A stretch of DNA of 64,000 nucleotides from Denitrobacterium detoxificans (GTDB lineage Bacteria > Actinomycetota > Coriobacteriia > Coriobacteriales > Eggerthellaceae): positions 1,224,001 through 1,288,000 of the forward strand of contig NZ_CP011402.1 of assembly GCF_001643775.1 (NCBI RefSeq). The letters are read 5' to 3'. The notes under the pieces are model-generated. The model made no database searches. It saw only the letters and a list, made by a program, of their open reading frames with translations, and was not told where the DNA came from. A program made the position numbers and the translations under genes. Numbering within the stretch: position 1 is the first letter of the stretch; each line of letters begins with the position of its first letter. This document shows, one piece after another, positions 1 to 8,360 of this stretch.

Positions 1-1
1 C

Positions 2-55
2 GTTTCGAGCGAGCATAAGGCTTCGCGCTTCATCGACGAACGTGAAAACAACTAA
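2..55 (+). CDS. C-terminal tail of an upstream gene, possibly the HTH half of a LysR regulator (partial)
   Basis: The second forward frame is open from the window edge to TAA at 53-55, followed at once by TAG. The 17 visible residues end in RFIDERENN. In full-length LysR regulators a charged stretch of this kind links the DNA-binding half to the effector-binding half, and the next gene begins exactly at the effector-binding half. I infer that this may be the tail of the missing HTH half. The fragment is too short to prove it, and it could equally be the end of an unrelated gene. Confidence 0.35.
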   Translation, partial: VSSEHKASRFIDERENN

Positions 56-84
56 TAGGTTGAACGAAGGATCAGGGAGTTATC

Positions 85-738
85 ATGGCTAAGAAATTCA
101 CTGTATCGGGTCAGCATTATCTATTTAGCGTTCAGGCGTTTGCCCATACCGTGCTTGCAGGTGGCGGTGTCGAGTATTCCTATGCGTTCCGCAATGGCAC
201 CACGCGTAGCGTCATCGAGGATGTCTACAGCGGCCGTAGCCATTTGGGCGTCATCTTCGAGACCACCGAGAACGCCGATGAGCTGAATCATACGCTGGAG
301 GAATCTGGCTTGGAGTTCACGCCCATCATCAGCAGCAAGCCTTACGTGGCGCTTCCGGCTAGCCACCCGCTTTCCAACGCGGCAAGCCTGCGCATCGAAG
401 ATCTGGAAGATTACCCCTACGTGTACTTCGAGCAGGAAAAAGGCGATTCCTACGCGTTCTACGAGGAGGCTCTGGCCAACGTGCCGCGAACTAAGCGCAT
501 CGCCACTACCGATCGCGCCAGCCTCACCGAGCTCATTTGCGCGGTGAATGGCTACACTATCACGAGTGGCATCTTGGTGGGCATTACCGACGGCAGCCTG
601 CTGCAGACGCTGCCGCTCGAGACCGACGTTACGCTGAAGCTCGGCTACATTGCGCGTAGGGGCGAGCAGATCGAGGGCCTCAGCAAGGTGTTTGTCGATA
701 GCCTTACGAAGAACCTCTCCCGTTACGTGCAGTTCTAA
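85..738 (+). CDS. LysR-type effector-binding domain protein lacking the HTH domain
   Basis: The 217 residues match only the C-terminal co-inducer-binding half of LysR-type regulators. They open with FTVSGQHYLFSVQAF, the first strand and helix of that half, and continue through the SIIxDV-like segment (RSVIEDV), the hinge KPYVALPASHPL and the YFEQE region. No helix-turn-helix is present, whereas LysR proteins are usually about 300 residues. The ATG at 85 has a GGGAG ribosome site about 8 bases upstream and in-frame stops lie upstream, so the short form is translated on its own. It could be the C-terminal half of a split regulator or a stand-alone ligand sensor. Its target is unknown; the por operon downstream is a candidate by position only. 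Confidence 0.75.
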   Translation: MAKKFTVSGQHYLFSVQAFAHTVLAGGGVEYSYAFRNGTTRSVIEDVYSGRSHLGVIFETTENADELNHTLEESGLEFTPIISSKPYVALPASHPLSNAASLRIEDLEDYPYVYFEQEKGDSYAFYEEALANVPRTKRIATTDRASLTELICAVNGYTITSGILVGITDGSLLQTLPLETDVTLKLGYIARRGEQIEGLSKVFVDSLTKNLSRYVQF

Positions 739-768
739 ATTCGAACGTTTCCGTTAACGCATGCACCT

Positions 769-798
769 GGGCGGCGCCGGTATTTATCGGCGCCGCCC
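769..798 (+). terminator. Strong GC hairpin after the LysR-type gene
   Basis: A perfect 11-bp inverted repeat (GGGCGGCGCCG at 769-779 and CGGCGCCGCCC at 788-798) closes an 8-base loop and is followed by CTTTGG. The T-run is short, so it is a probable but not ideal intrinsic terminator. It separates the LysR-type gene from the por operon. Confidence 0.6.
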
Positions 799-839
799 CT
801 TTGGCAATCTGGGGTTGGCGGTTTCTGGAAGGAATCATA

Positions 840-1373
840 GTGATTGAAGTCATATGGCATGGAAGGGGCGGACAGGGTGCCTTCACTGCTGCGCGCTTGC
901 TTGCCGCGGGGTATAGCGCTCCCGATGGCAAACACGCGCTTGCCTTTCCCTCGTTCGGTCCCGAACGACGTGGCGCTCCCATGCGTGCGTTTACGAAACT
1001 TGACGATGCCCCCATTGGCGATAGGAGCGCATGCACTCGGGCCGACATCGTGGCCTACCTCGACGACACGCTCTTCGACGAGGGCTGGGACGAGGAATTG
1101 AAGCCCGGTGGTTTCGCCCTGGTCAATAGTGTGCGTTCATTTGACGATGCGCGCATCGTTACGGTTGATGCGGATGGGGTATCCCAGAGGATACTCGGCC
1201 GTGCCATTCCCAATACGGCGCTGCTGGCCAAGCTCACCTGCATGGTTGATGGGTTCGGCCGCGATGCGCTCGCCTGGTCGATTGAGCATTACATGCCCGC
1301 GAAGCTGCATGCGAAGAACCTTGCGGTTGTCGATGCCGTTTTGGCTACAGGCGAAGACGGAGGTAATGCATAA
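840..1373 (+). CDS. porG: 2-oxoacid:ferredoxin oxidoreductase, gamma subunit
   Basis: Gamma subunit (177 aa) of the four-subunit pyruvate/2-oxoacid:ferredoxin oxidoreductase, which oxidatively decarboxylates a 2-oxo acid to acyl-CoA and reduces ferredoxin in the cytoplasm. The N-terminus has the family signature WHGRGGQGAFTAARLLA, followed by SFGPERRGAPMRAF. I choose GTG at 840 because GGAAGGA lies 6 bases upstream and the family begins at this point; an upstream in-frame ATG at 801 would add an unrelated leader inside the terminator tail. It is the first gene of a gamma-delta-alpha-beta operon with overlapping ends. The exact substrate (pyruvate, 2-oxoisovalerate or an aryl 2-oxo acid) is not fixed by sequence. 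Confidence 0.88.
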   Translation: MIEVIWHGRGGQGAFTAARLLAAGYSAPDGKHALAFPSFGPERRGAPMRAFTKLDDAPIGDRSACTRADIVAYLDDTLFDEGWDEELKPGGFALVNSVRSFDDARIVTVDADGVSQRILGRAIPNTALLAKLTCMVDGFGRDALAWSIEHYMPAKLHAKNLAVVDAVLATGEDGGNA

Positions 1374-1729
1374 TGGGCATTTCTTCAAAGCAGAGCGGAA
1401 TCGTCATTCCCACGCTTCGCCAATGGGAATGCGTGCCTGCGCAATTCGACCGTTCGACGTGCTTCGAGGCTGGTCATCTGGTGGAACGCAATGCCGGATG
1501 GCGTCAGCAGCGTCCGGTGATTAATGCCGACTCGTGCACCTCGTGCCTGCAATGCTACATGTACTGCCCCGATGGGGCGATTCGCAAGACCCATGCCGAA
1601 GAGGGGAGCGGCCAGCCTTCTCTCTTTGTCGACCTGGATTTCTGCAAGGGCTGCGGCATTTGCGTTACCGTGTGTCGTTTCGGGGCTCTTGCGATGATTC
1701 CCGAGAAAGGATGCGACGATGAGCGATAA
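1373..1729 (+). CDS. porD: 2-oxoacid:ferredoxin oxidoreductase, delta (2x[4Fe-4S]) subunit
   Basis: A 118-residue ferredoxin-like subunit that carries electrons from the TPP site to external ferredoxin. Two [4Fe-4S] motifs are visible: CTSCLQCYMYCP near residues 55-66 and CKGCGICVTVCRFG near 90-103. The first ~45 residues are a non-cluster extension typical of PorD. The ATG overlaps the stop of the gamma gene by one base, with GGAGG 9 bases upstream, so the two are translationally coupled. It also overlaps the alpha gene by 11 bases. Confidence 0.9.
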   Translation: MGISSKQSGIVIPTLRQWECVPAQFDRSTCFEAGHLVERNAGWRQQRPVINADSCTSCLQCYMYCPDGAIRKTHAEEGSGQPSLFVDLDFCKGCGICVTVCRFGALAMIPEKGCDDER

Positions 1730-2909
1730 GCGTTTCCTTTCGGGTGACGAAGCATTCGCCGAGGGCGTGCGCCTTGCTCGGCCCCAGGTCATTTCCGCGT
1801 ATCCCATTACGCCGCAGACCGTCGTGGTCGAACGTCTTTCCGAAATGGTGGAGCGTGGCGACCTGGTGGCGGAGTACCTGCACGTAGAAAGCGAGCACAC
1901 GGCCCTTTCTGCGGCCATTGGTGCTGCTGCCACGGGTGCGCGTACGTTTACCGCAACGAGCAGTCAGGGCTTGCTCTACATGGCGGAATGCCTTACGTAT
2001 GCTGCCGGTGGTAGGTTCCCTATTGTCATGATGAATGCGAACAGGGCAACTTGCTTGCCTTGGAATATCTATGGCGATCAGCGTGATTCGCTGGGTCTGC
2101 TCGACCATGGCTGGATTCAGGTGTACGCGCGCGATGCCCAGGAGGCGCTCGATCTTGCGCTCATGGCGTATCGAATTGCCGAAGACCCGCGCGTTGCCAC
2201 GCCGGTTATGGTGAACCTCGACGGGTTTGCCCTTACGCATACATACGAGCAGGTGCATGTTCCCACGCAGGAAGCTGCTGATGCGTTCCTTCCGCCATAC
2301 GCTACCGCGAATCGCTTCGATTTCGAACATCCCGTGAACATTGGGTATTCGGCGGGGCCTGCGTACAACCGCTACTACAAGTACCGCGCACATGAGGACA
2401 TGTGCAGTGCGCTTTCCGTGATAGACCAGGTGGAAGCTGAGTTTGCTGCGACGTTCGGCCGTACGTACACAGGCGCCATCGAAACGTATGCTTGCGAGGA
2501 TGCCGATTTCATCCTGGTTTCTCTGGGCACTATTGCCGGCCTTGCCGAAGAGGTAGTGCGCGACCTGAGGGCCGAGGGCGTGAAGGCTGGGTCCGTGCGC
2601 ATCCGCTACATGAGGCCCTTCCCGTATGAGGCGCTTTGCGAAGCGCTTTCGGGTGCGGCCTGCGTGGGCGTGCTTGAAAAGGATATCTCGTTTGGCGCCG
2701 AGGGTACGGTGTTCACGAATGTGAATTCCGCGCTTCAGCGAGCAGGCGCTTCTATTCCTGCGCGCAATTTCGTGGGTGGCCTGGGTGGCGACGACATTTC
2801 CCGCGAGGATATGCATGGCATTTTCGCAAGCCTGCAGAAGGTTGCCGAGGGCGGCTCTGTTCCCCTGGTGAGCTTCCTGCGCGTGGAGGATGAAGGGGAG
2901 GTGCTCTAA
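1719..2909 (+). CDS. porA: 2-oxoacid:ferredoxin oxidoreductase, alpha subunit
   Basis: Alpha subunit (396 aa) with the pyrimidine-binding part of the TPP site. AYPITPQT near residue 27 and VESEHTALSAAIGA are the conserved signatures; residues from about 250 on form the transketolase-C-like domain. Where many pyruvate enzymes read NIHCDHSD, this protein reads WNIYGDQRDSL, so the substrate pocket may differ from classical pyruvate enzymes. The start overlaps the delta gene and the stop touches the beta ATG. Assignment to the Por/Vor family is firm; the preference for pyruvate is not. Confidence 0.88.
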   Translation: MSDKRFLSGDEAFAEGVRLARPQVISAYPITPQTVVVERLSEMVERGDLVAEYLHVESEHTALSAAIGAAATGARTFTATSSQGLLYMAECLTYAAGGRFPIVMMNANRATCLPWNIYGDQRDSLGLLDHGWIQVYARDAQEALDLALMAYRIAEDPRVATPVMVNLDGFALTHTYEQVHVPTQEAADAFLPPYATANRFDFEHPVNIGYSAGPAYNRYYKYRAHEDMCSALSVIDQVEAEFAATFGRTYTGAIETYACEDADFILVSLGTIAGLAEEVVRDLRAEGVKAGSVRIRYMRPFPYEALCEALSGAACVGVLEKDISFGAEGTVFTNVNSALQRAGASIPARNFVGGLGGDDISREDMHGIFASLQKVAEGGSVPLVSFLRVEDEGEVL

Positions 2910-3844
2910 TGGCTATCACCGCTAAGACTATTACCGATGACGAGTTCTTCTTCGGGCACAAGGCCTGTGCTGGCTGCGGCGGTTCGCTGGTGCTGCGTCA
3001 GGCGCTCAAGGTGCTGGGCCCTCATGCCGTTGCGGCGCTTCCTGCGGGCTGCATGAGTGCCGTTGGATTCAACTTTCCCCAGCTGTGCTTTGCAAATAAC
3101 GCCATGATCACGCCTTTTGCGGCAACCGCTGCCGTTCTTTCTGGCATCGAAGCGGGGCTTCGTGCTCAAGGGGCCAAGCCTGATGACTGCACGGTCGTGG
3201 GCTTTGCAGGCGATGGTGGCACGGCCGATATCGGCTTGCAGGCGCTTTCGGGTGCCATCGATCGAAACGACGACATCCTGTACATCTGTTACGACAACGA
3301 AGCGTATATGAATACGGGCATTCAAAAGAGCTCGCTTACGCCCTTTGGCGCCAAGACCACTACCACGCCCGCTGGTCGCAATGCGCATGGTTGCCTTACG
3401 GAAAAGAAGAACCTGTTCGAGATCGTTGCCGCGCATGGCATTCCCTATGCAGCTACCGCGAGCATTGGCTATCTCAATGACTTTATTCGCAAGGTCGAGG
3501 TGGCGAAGTCGATGAAGGGCACGCGCTTCATCCACGTGATTGCCCCTTGCCCAACAGGCTGGGGCTGCGGCGTCGACGAGACCATCGACATTGCCAAGGA
3601 AGTGGTAGATTGCGGTCTCTGGTATCTGGCGGAATATCGTGGGCCTGCCGTGAGCGACGTTGCGGGCGGTTTCTTCAAGCTTTCGCGTAATCCGCGTGAG
3701 TTTGCCGAGGGCGATGCTTGGGGGAGCGTGGAACATTATCTACGCCGTCAGGCGCGCTTCCGCGCCCTGAGCGACGAGGAGATAGAATCCGTTATCCAGG
3801 GTCGTAATGCCACCTGGGAGCACCTTCGCTCCATTGCCCGGTAG
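2909..3844 (+). CDS. porB: 2-oxoacid:ferredoxin oxidoreductase, beta (TPP-binding) subunit
   Basis: Beta subunit (311 aa) that binds the TPP diphosphate and Mg2+. GDGGTADIGLQAL near residue 98 is the TPP-binding motif; CAGCGG near residue 19 and later cysteines (CPTGWGCG) are the proximal [4Fe-4S] ligands. The ATG overlaps the alpha stop by one base. It is the last gene of the operon and is followed by a two-way terminator facing the convergent mscS gene. Confidence 0.9.
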   Translation: MAITAKTITDDEFFFGHKACAGCGGSLVLRQALKVLGPHAVAALPAGCMSAVGFNFPQLCFANNAMITPFAATAAVLSGIEAGLRAQGAKPDDCTVVGFAGDGGTADIGLQALSGAIDRNDDILYICYDNEAYMNTGIQKSSLTPFGAKTTTTPAGRNAHGCLTEKKNLFEIVAAHGIPYAATASIGYLNDFIRKVEVAKSMKGTRFIHVIAPCPTGWGCGVDETIDIAKEVVDCGLWYLAEYRGPAVSDVAGGFFKLSRNPREFAEGDAWGSVEHYLRRQARFRALSDEEIESVIQGRNATWEHLRSIAR

Positions 3845-3853
3845 CGTATGCAA

Positions 3854-3893
3854 GAAACCCCGCAGCTTCCGTCGTTCGGGCTGCGGGGGTTTC
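3854..3893. terminator. Bidirectional intrinsic terminator between porB and mscS
   Basis: GAAACCCCGCAGC at 3854-3866 pairs with GCTGCGGGGGTTTC at 3880-3893. Flanking T-rich tracts on each strand suit termination of both convergent transcripts. Confidence 0.75.
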
Positions 3894-3895
3894 CT

Positions 3896-4681
3896 TTACT
3901 GCATCGAATATGCCTTCGTTCCGTACTGCTTGAGCAGTGGGTCAATCGCGCGTGAGATCATGTTCGCTGCCACCGCATTGCTGTAGGCATCGCGTTGGAT
4001 GTCCACGGTGACGGTGCCCGAAAGCCCGCCTAGGGACATGCCATTCATGAGCACGCGAATGCCCAATGGGCCCAAGGTTTCGGTGAAGGTTTCGGATAGG
4101 GCTTCCTTCACCTTCTCGGTGAATTCGTCGAGGTTAGTCGTGGGGTCGAGAATGATCGGTACGTTGACCAGCCCGAATTCTCCCGCCTCTACGAGCTTGT
4201 TCTTGTACATGACGGAATTCGGAACGATGTAGGTGCTGCCCGTGGCGTCGACGAGAGTGGTGTGGCGCCACGATACGTCGGTTACGCGCGCGACGGCGTT
4301 GTCTACGTAGAAGTAGTCGCCAGGATCGACGATGCGCCCAAGGGTGATCTGCAGGCCACCAAAGAGGTTAGCAATGGTGTCTTGCAGGCCCAGCGAAAGG
4401 GCGATGCCTCCAACGCCCAGGGCTGCGATGAATGCCGTAAGGTCATAGCCGAAGCAGACTTTTGCAACGATGATTAGGCCGAATAGCCACAGCGCCACAC
4501 GTGCGATGTTCGCGAAGATGGATCCTGCGGGCAAGTCGATGTTGTCGTTGCGGCCAATGTGCATGATGATGCGTCGCACGATTCGTTCGATGACCCAGGT
4601 GGCAAACAATATAGCCGCACCCGTGAGGATGGTATTGAGGAGGGGGAATTCGGTTTGGAAGTTCTGAAGCGCTTCGAGCAC
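3896..4681 (-). CDS. MscS-family small-conductance mechanosensitive channel
   Basis: A 261-residue inner-membrane channel that releases solutes on hypo-osmotic shock. Three hydrophobic segments are visible: residues ~14-30, ~58-77 and ~83-110. The last is the glycine/alanine-rich pore helix (FIAALGVGGIALSLGLQDTIANLFGG). The Sm-like beta domain follows (ITLGRIVDPGDYFYV, VPNSVMYKN) and then the alpha/beta C-terminal domain. The length matches the compact MscS type. It is monocistronic and convergent with porB. Confidence 0.88.
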   Translation of the reverse strand: MLEALQNFQTEFPLLNTILTGAAILFATWVIERIVRRIIMHIGRNDNIDLPAGSIFANIARVALWLFGLIIVAKVCFGYDLTAFIAALGVGGIALSLGLQDTIANLFGGLQITLGRIVDPGDYFYVDNAVARVTDVSWRHTTLVDATGSTYIVPNSVMYKNKLVEAGEFGLVNVPIILDPTTNLDEFTEKVKEALSETFTETLGPLGIRVLMNGMSLGGLSGTVTVDIQRDAYSNAVAANMISRAIDPLLKQYGTKAYSMQ

Positions 4682-4814
4682 GCGTTATCTCCTTTGGCGG
4701 TCGCTTTCGCTTTGTCTCTTCAATAGTAGAGTCATGCGAGGTAGCAGGTGGGGTCGATTATCTTTTTTCAGTCATTTAACGGAATCTATGGCATAATACT
4801 GCTTGCTCTGAAGT

Positions 4815-4889
4815 GCCAGTGTGGCGCAATGGTAGCGCATCTGATTTGTAATCAGGCGGTTGCAGGTTCGAGTCCTGTCACTGGCTCCA
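4815..4889 (+). tRNA. tRNA-Thr (TGT)
   Basis: A full cloverleaf: acceptor GCCAGTG/CACTGGC, D-arm with GGTAGCGCA, anticodon loop TTTGTAA (anticodon TGT), T-arm GGTTCGAGTCC, discriminator T and encoded CCA. A terminator hairpin follows 10 bases later. Confidence 0.95.
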
Positions 4890-4899
4890 GGGCATAATA

Positions 4900-4930
4900 A
4901 AAGGCCAGCGTTTGCTGGCCTTTCGTTTTT
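4900..4930. terminator. Bidirectional terminator between tRNA-Thr and the glycosyltransferase
   Basis: AAAGGCCAGC (4900-4909) pairs with GCTGGCCTTT (4914-4923), followed by CGTTTTTTA. The stem ends in A:T pairs with T-runs on both strands, so it can end both the rightward tRNA and the leftward glycosyltransferase gene. Confidence 0.85.
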
Positions 4931-5901
4931 TATTTCTCGGATTTCTTTCCGTAGCGTCGGTATGCTTCGATGACCGACATCTCGTAATCCTTGCGGTGAT
5001 TGTTCACCGAGGTGTCGAGGATGAGGCCGCAGCTGAAGCTGAGCATGCCCGCGCCAACGAAGGCCACGGCCACGATGGCCGATGGGAGCCTGGGCACTTG
5101 GCCCGTGGAGTTGAATTCGCCGATAACCGGAATGCCTACGATCAGGCCGATGATTACCAGGATGAGGGCAAGCCAACCGAACAGGGCCAGCGGACGGTAG
5201 TCCTTGAACAGTTGACCGATGCACTTGAGCACCTTCCAGCCATCGCCAAACGTGGAAAGCTTGCTGTAGCTGCCTTCGGGGCGATCGCGGTAGTCGATGG
5301 GCACTTCCACGACACGCCAACGCTTGTCGACGGCGTGGATGGAGAGTTCGGTTTCGATTTCGAATGCGGGGCTGATAACCGGCATGGTCTTCGCGAACAC
5401 GCGGTTGAATGCGCGGTAGCCCGTCATGACGTCGTGGAATTCGAAGCCGTAGATAACCTTGATGAGCCAACGGACCAGGTTGTTGCCCAGGCCATGGAAC
5501 GCACGGTCGTTTTCCTCGCCGTAGCTGCCGTTGGAAAGACGGTCGCCAACGGTCATGTCGGCGCGTTCGTTCACCAGGGGCTCGATGAGCGAGGCAGCTG
5601 CCTCTGCGGGGTACGTATCGTCGCCATCGACCATGATGTAGTAATCGGCGTCGATTTCGCGAATCATCTGACGAACGACATTGCCCTTGCCCTGTCGCGT
5701 TTCGGTGCGGACGATAGCCCCGTGCTCGCGGGCGATGTCGCCCGTGCCATCGGAGGAGTTGTTGTCGTAGACGTAGATATCGGCTTCGGGAAGCTCGCGT
5801 TTGAAATCGTCGATAACCTTAGCAATCGTTACCGCTTCATTGTAGCAAGGGATAAGGACGGCTACCGAGCCATCGATATCGCGTGCTGTAAATTCAGACA
5901 C
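4930..5901 (-). CDS. Family 2 glycosyltransferase with C-terminal membrane segments (DPM1/GtrB-like)
   Basis: A 323-residue GT-A fold enzyme that likely transfers a sugar from a nucleotide donor to polyprenyl phosphate at the inner face of the membrane. AVLIPCYNEAVTI is the N-terminal nucleotide-binding strand, YDNNSSDGT follows, and VDGDDTYP holds the metal-binding acidic motif. Two hydrophobic segments lie near residues 239-258 and 272-295. I choose GTG at 5901, with GGAG 5 bases upstream; an in-frame ATG at 5934 would add 11 residues without a better ribosome site. The donor sugar cannot be inferred. Confidence 0.82.
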   Translation of the reverse strand: MSEFTARDIDGSVAVLIPCYNEAVTIAKVIDDFKRELPEADIYVYDNNSSDGTGDIAREHGAIVRTETRQGKGNVVRQMIREIDADYYIMVDGDDTYPAEAAASLIEPLVNERADMTVGDRLSNGSYGEENDRAFHGLGNNLVRWLIKVIYGFEFHDVMTGYRAFNRVFAKTMPVISPAFEIETELSIHAVDKRWRVVEVPIDYRDRPEGSYSKLSTFGDGWKVLKCIGQLFKDYRPLALFGWLALILVIIGLIVGIPVIGEFNSTGQVPRLPSAIVAVAFVGAGMLSFSCGLILDTSVNNHRKDYEMSVIEAYRRYGKKSEK

Positions 5902-6032
5902 TGTTTCTCCTTCTAACAACATGCGTGTTTGCACATATATGTTTGAAACTATAGCAGTATCTTCGATGTGCGATGGCGCTATAGCTCAAAGTCCTTCTCA
6001 AATACGAGATTCAGCACACATATGCAGGTGAT

Positions 6033-7835
6033 TTATCCTTCGAGCTTCTCGGAGAGCTCGAGCCATTCCAGCTCGAGGGCGTCCAGGTTGTCTTGCGCTT
6101 GCTGGATTTCCTGCTGAATCGCCCCGAGTGCGGCGTAGTCGAATGGGTCGCATTCCTGCAATTCGGCCTTCTTCTTGTCTACCTTGCTCTGCTGGGTGTT
6201 CATTTTACGTTCTAGGCTGCGGAGCTGCTTCTTCATCTCGCGCAGCTCGGCATTGGAGAACCCTGCCGTGGCTTCCTTCTGCTGATGCGGGGCAGCGGGT
6301 TTGCTCTCGGCCGTTGCAGCCATGCTCTTCTCGCGTTCCAGGCGCTTCAGGTATTCGTCGACGCCGCCTGGTACGTGGAAGACCCGTCCGCCCAAGATGG
6401 CGTACTGGTCATCGGTGACGCGCTCGATGAAATAGCGGTCGTGGCTGACCACGATGAGCGTGCCCGGCCAGGTGTCGAGTAGGTCTTCTGTGATGGCAAG
6501 CATATCGGTGTCCAAATCGTTGCCCGGCTCGTCGAGGACCAGGACGTTTGGCTCATCGAGCAGGATGAGCAGCAGCTGGAAGCGACGACGCTGCCCGCCG
6601 GAAAGGTCCTTCACGCGTGCGTTGAGCTCGTCGCGGGAAAAGCCCAGGCGCTCGAGCATGGCCGAGGGGCTGAGGTTTCTGCCGTCGACCTTGTAGTACG
6701 TTTTGTATCGCGACAGAACCACGCGAACGACGTCGTCTTCGATGGGTCGAAGCTCGTCGAGGTTCTGCGTGAGCGTGGCGAACTTTACCGTGCGGCCAAT
6801 CTTGATGTGGCCGAGCGTGGGGCGCAGCCTGCCATTGAGCACGTTCAGCAGCGTGGACTTTCCAACGCCGTTTTCACCCAGGATGCCAATGCGATCGCCA
6901 GGGCCAATGTTCCACGTGATTTCGTTCAGCACGCGTTTGCCCCCGCGGTCGACGCATACGTCGTTGAGTTCGAGCACTTGCTTGCCTAAGCGCGCGGTGG
7001 CCATTTGCTTCAGCTCGATGGGGTTCCGTACGGGCGGTTCGTCAGCGATGAGGGCCTGCGCGGCTTCAACGTGGAATTTAGGCTTGCTGCGTCGTGCCTG
7101 GGCGCCGCGCGAGAGAAATGCCAGCTCTTTGCGGAGCTGGTTTGCGCGCTTCTGCTTGGCGAGCGCTTCGAGCCTGTCGCGTTCCACGCGCTGCATGATG
7201 TATGCGGAGTAGCCGCCTTCGAAGGGGCTTACCATTCCGTCATGCACTTCCCACATGCTCTGGCAGGCCTCATCGAGGAACCAGCGATCGTGCGTCACCA
7301 CGAGAAGGGCGCCGTCGCCTGCGGCCCAGCGTGTGGACAGGTGATTCGCCAGCCAGTGAATGGCGCCGATGTCCAGATGGTTCGTGGGCTCGTCAAGCAT
7401 GAGCACGTTCCAGTCGCCGATGAGCAGGCGAGCGAGGTCCACGCGCCTGCGCTGTCCGCCCGATAGGCTTCCCACGTTGCTGTCGAGGCTTACGTCACCG
7501 AGCAGCTCTTCTACGATTCCGCGCGTCGTGCGGTCTGCCTCCCAGGTGTAGGCCCTGGTCTCGGTTGACGCCAGGATGTCGCGTACCACGTCTTCGTCGT
7601 TGAATTCGTCGTGCTGACGCAAGACGCCTATGGTGGCGTTGCTCGTTGCGATGACCTGACCCGAATCGGGCGCAACGCTTCCGGACAGCACGTTGAGCAG
7701 GGTAGACTTCCCGTGGCCGTTCAAGCCAACGATGCCGATGCGGTCGCCCGTGTTCACGCCGAGCGTGACCCCTCGGAATATTTCCTTCGTGGGGTAGTCG
7801 AGATGGACGTCTTTGCAGGTGAGCAGAACGGACAC
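6033..7835 (-). CDS. ABC-F family ATPase, Uup-like with C-terminal coiled coil
   Basis: A 600-residue soluble protein with two ABC cassettes and no membrane domain, so it belongs to the ribosome-associated ABC-F group rather than to transporters. Walker A motifs are GLNGHGKST and GENGVGKST; signatures are LSGGQRRRVDLARL and LSGGQRRRFQLL; Walker B regions include LDEPTNHLD and LDEPGNDLD. GNDLD in the second half and the charged coiled coil over the last ~75 residues are typical of Uup. I choose GTG at 7835 because AAGGAG lies 6 bases upstream; an ATG at 7895 would add an unlikely leader. Its ribosomal role is inferred from the family. Confidence 0.87.
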   Translation of the reverse strand: MSVLLTCKDVHLDYPTKEIFRGVTLGVNTGDRIGIVGLNGHGKSTLLNVLSGSVAPDSGQVIATSNATIGVLRQHDEFNDEDVVRDILASTETRAYTWEADRTTRGIVEELLGDVSLDSNVGSLSGGQRRRVDLARLLIGDWNVLMLDEPTNHLDIGAIHWLANHLSTRWAAGDGALLVVTHDRWFLDEACQSMWEVHDGMVSPFEGGYSAYIMQRVERDRLEALAKQKRANQLRKELAFLSRGAQARRSKPKFHVEAAQALIADEPPVRNPIELKQMATARLGKQVLELNDVCVDRGGKRVLNEITWNIGPGDRIGILGENGVGKSTLLNVLNGRLRPTLGHIKIGRTVKFATLTQNLDELRPIEDDVVRVVLSRYKTYYKVDGRNLSPSAMLERLGFSRDELNARVKDLSGGQRRRFQLLLILLDEPNVLVLDEPGNDLDTDMLAITEDLLDTWPGTLIVVSHDRYFIERVTDDQYAILGGRVFHVPGGVDEYLKRLEREKSMAATAESKPAAPHQQKEATAGFSNAELREMKKQLRSLERKMNTQQSKVDKKKAELQECDPFDYAALGAIQQEIQQAQDNLDALELEWLELSEKLEG

Positions 7836-7922
7836 GTATTTCTCCTTCGTTTTGGGCATCCATGGTAGCACACGCTGCCTCCGTGCTATCATCATTCAGT
7901 TAAACAACCGCGAACGATATGG

Positions 7923-8357
7923 ATGTGTATGTACGGTTTGAAAACCGAGAGCTGCTTCGATAGCGCTCATTTTCTATCTGATTACTATGGCAAGTGCGAA
8001 AACCTTCATGGCCATCGCTGGAAGGTGGTCGCCTACCTGCGTCAGCCCAGCTTGCGCACTCAGGGAACCATGCGCGATATGGTGGTCGACTTTGGCGAGT
8101 TCAAGAAGGCCGTCCGCGAGCTTACCGAGGCGTTCGACCATACGTTTCTCGTGGAAGAGGGCACGCTGTCCGATGCCACCATCGAGGCGCTGCGTGGCGA
8201 AGGCTTCGCCCCTACCATCGTTCCGTTTCGCACTACGGCTGAAAACCTGGCACGTCATTTCTACGATAGCCTTGCTGCCAAGGGATTTCCCGTCTCGCAA
8301 ATTGATTGCTACGAGACGCCGCTGAACTGCGCGTCGTATTTCGGAGAAGGGGAGTAG
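7923..8357 (+). CDS. queD: 6-carboxy-5,6,7,8-tetrahydropterin synthase / PTPS family (QueD)
   Basis: A 144-residue T-fold enzyme. QueD converts 7,8-dihydroneopterin triphosphate to 6-carboxytetrahydropterin in 7-deazaguanine (queuosine) synthesis. The zinc histidines are present (SAHF near residue 16 and HGH near residue 30), with the catalytic cysteine four residues before HGH (CENLHGH), the DH pair in AFDHTFL, and the pterin-anchoring glutamate in CYETP. The start may be ATG 7923 or the ATG two codons later; neither has a strong ribosome site. It lies three bases upstream of rnhA, and no queC, queE or queF is nearby. Confidence 0.85.
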   Translation: MCMYGLKTESCFDSAHFLSDYYGKCENLHGHRWKVVAYLRQPSLRTQGTMRDMVVDFGEFKKAVRELTEAFDHTFLVEEGTLSDATIEALRGEGFAPTIVPFRTTAENLARHFYDSLAAKGFPVSQIDCYETPLNCASYFGEGE

Positions 8358-8360
8358 CCG

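Noticed and set aside
4772-5470. 232-codon minus-strand open frame across the tRNA-Thr and terminator
   Set aside because: It runs antisense through a tRNA and two-way terminator and overlaps the glycosyltransferase in another frame.
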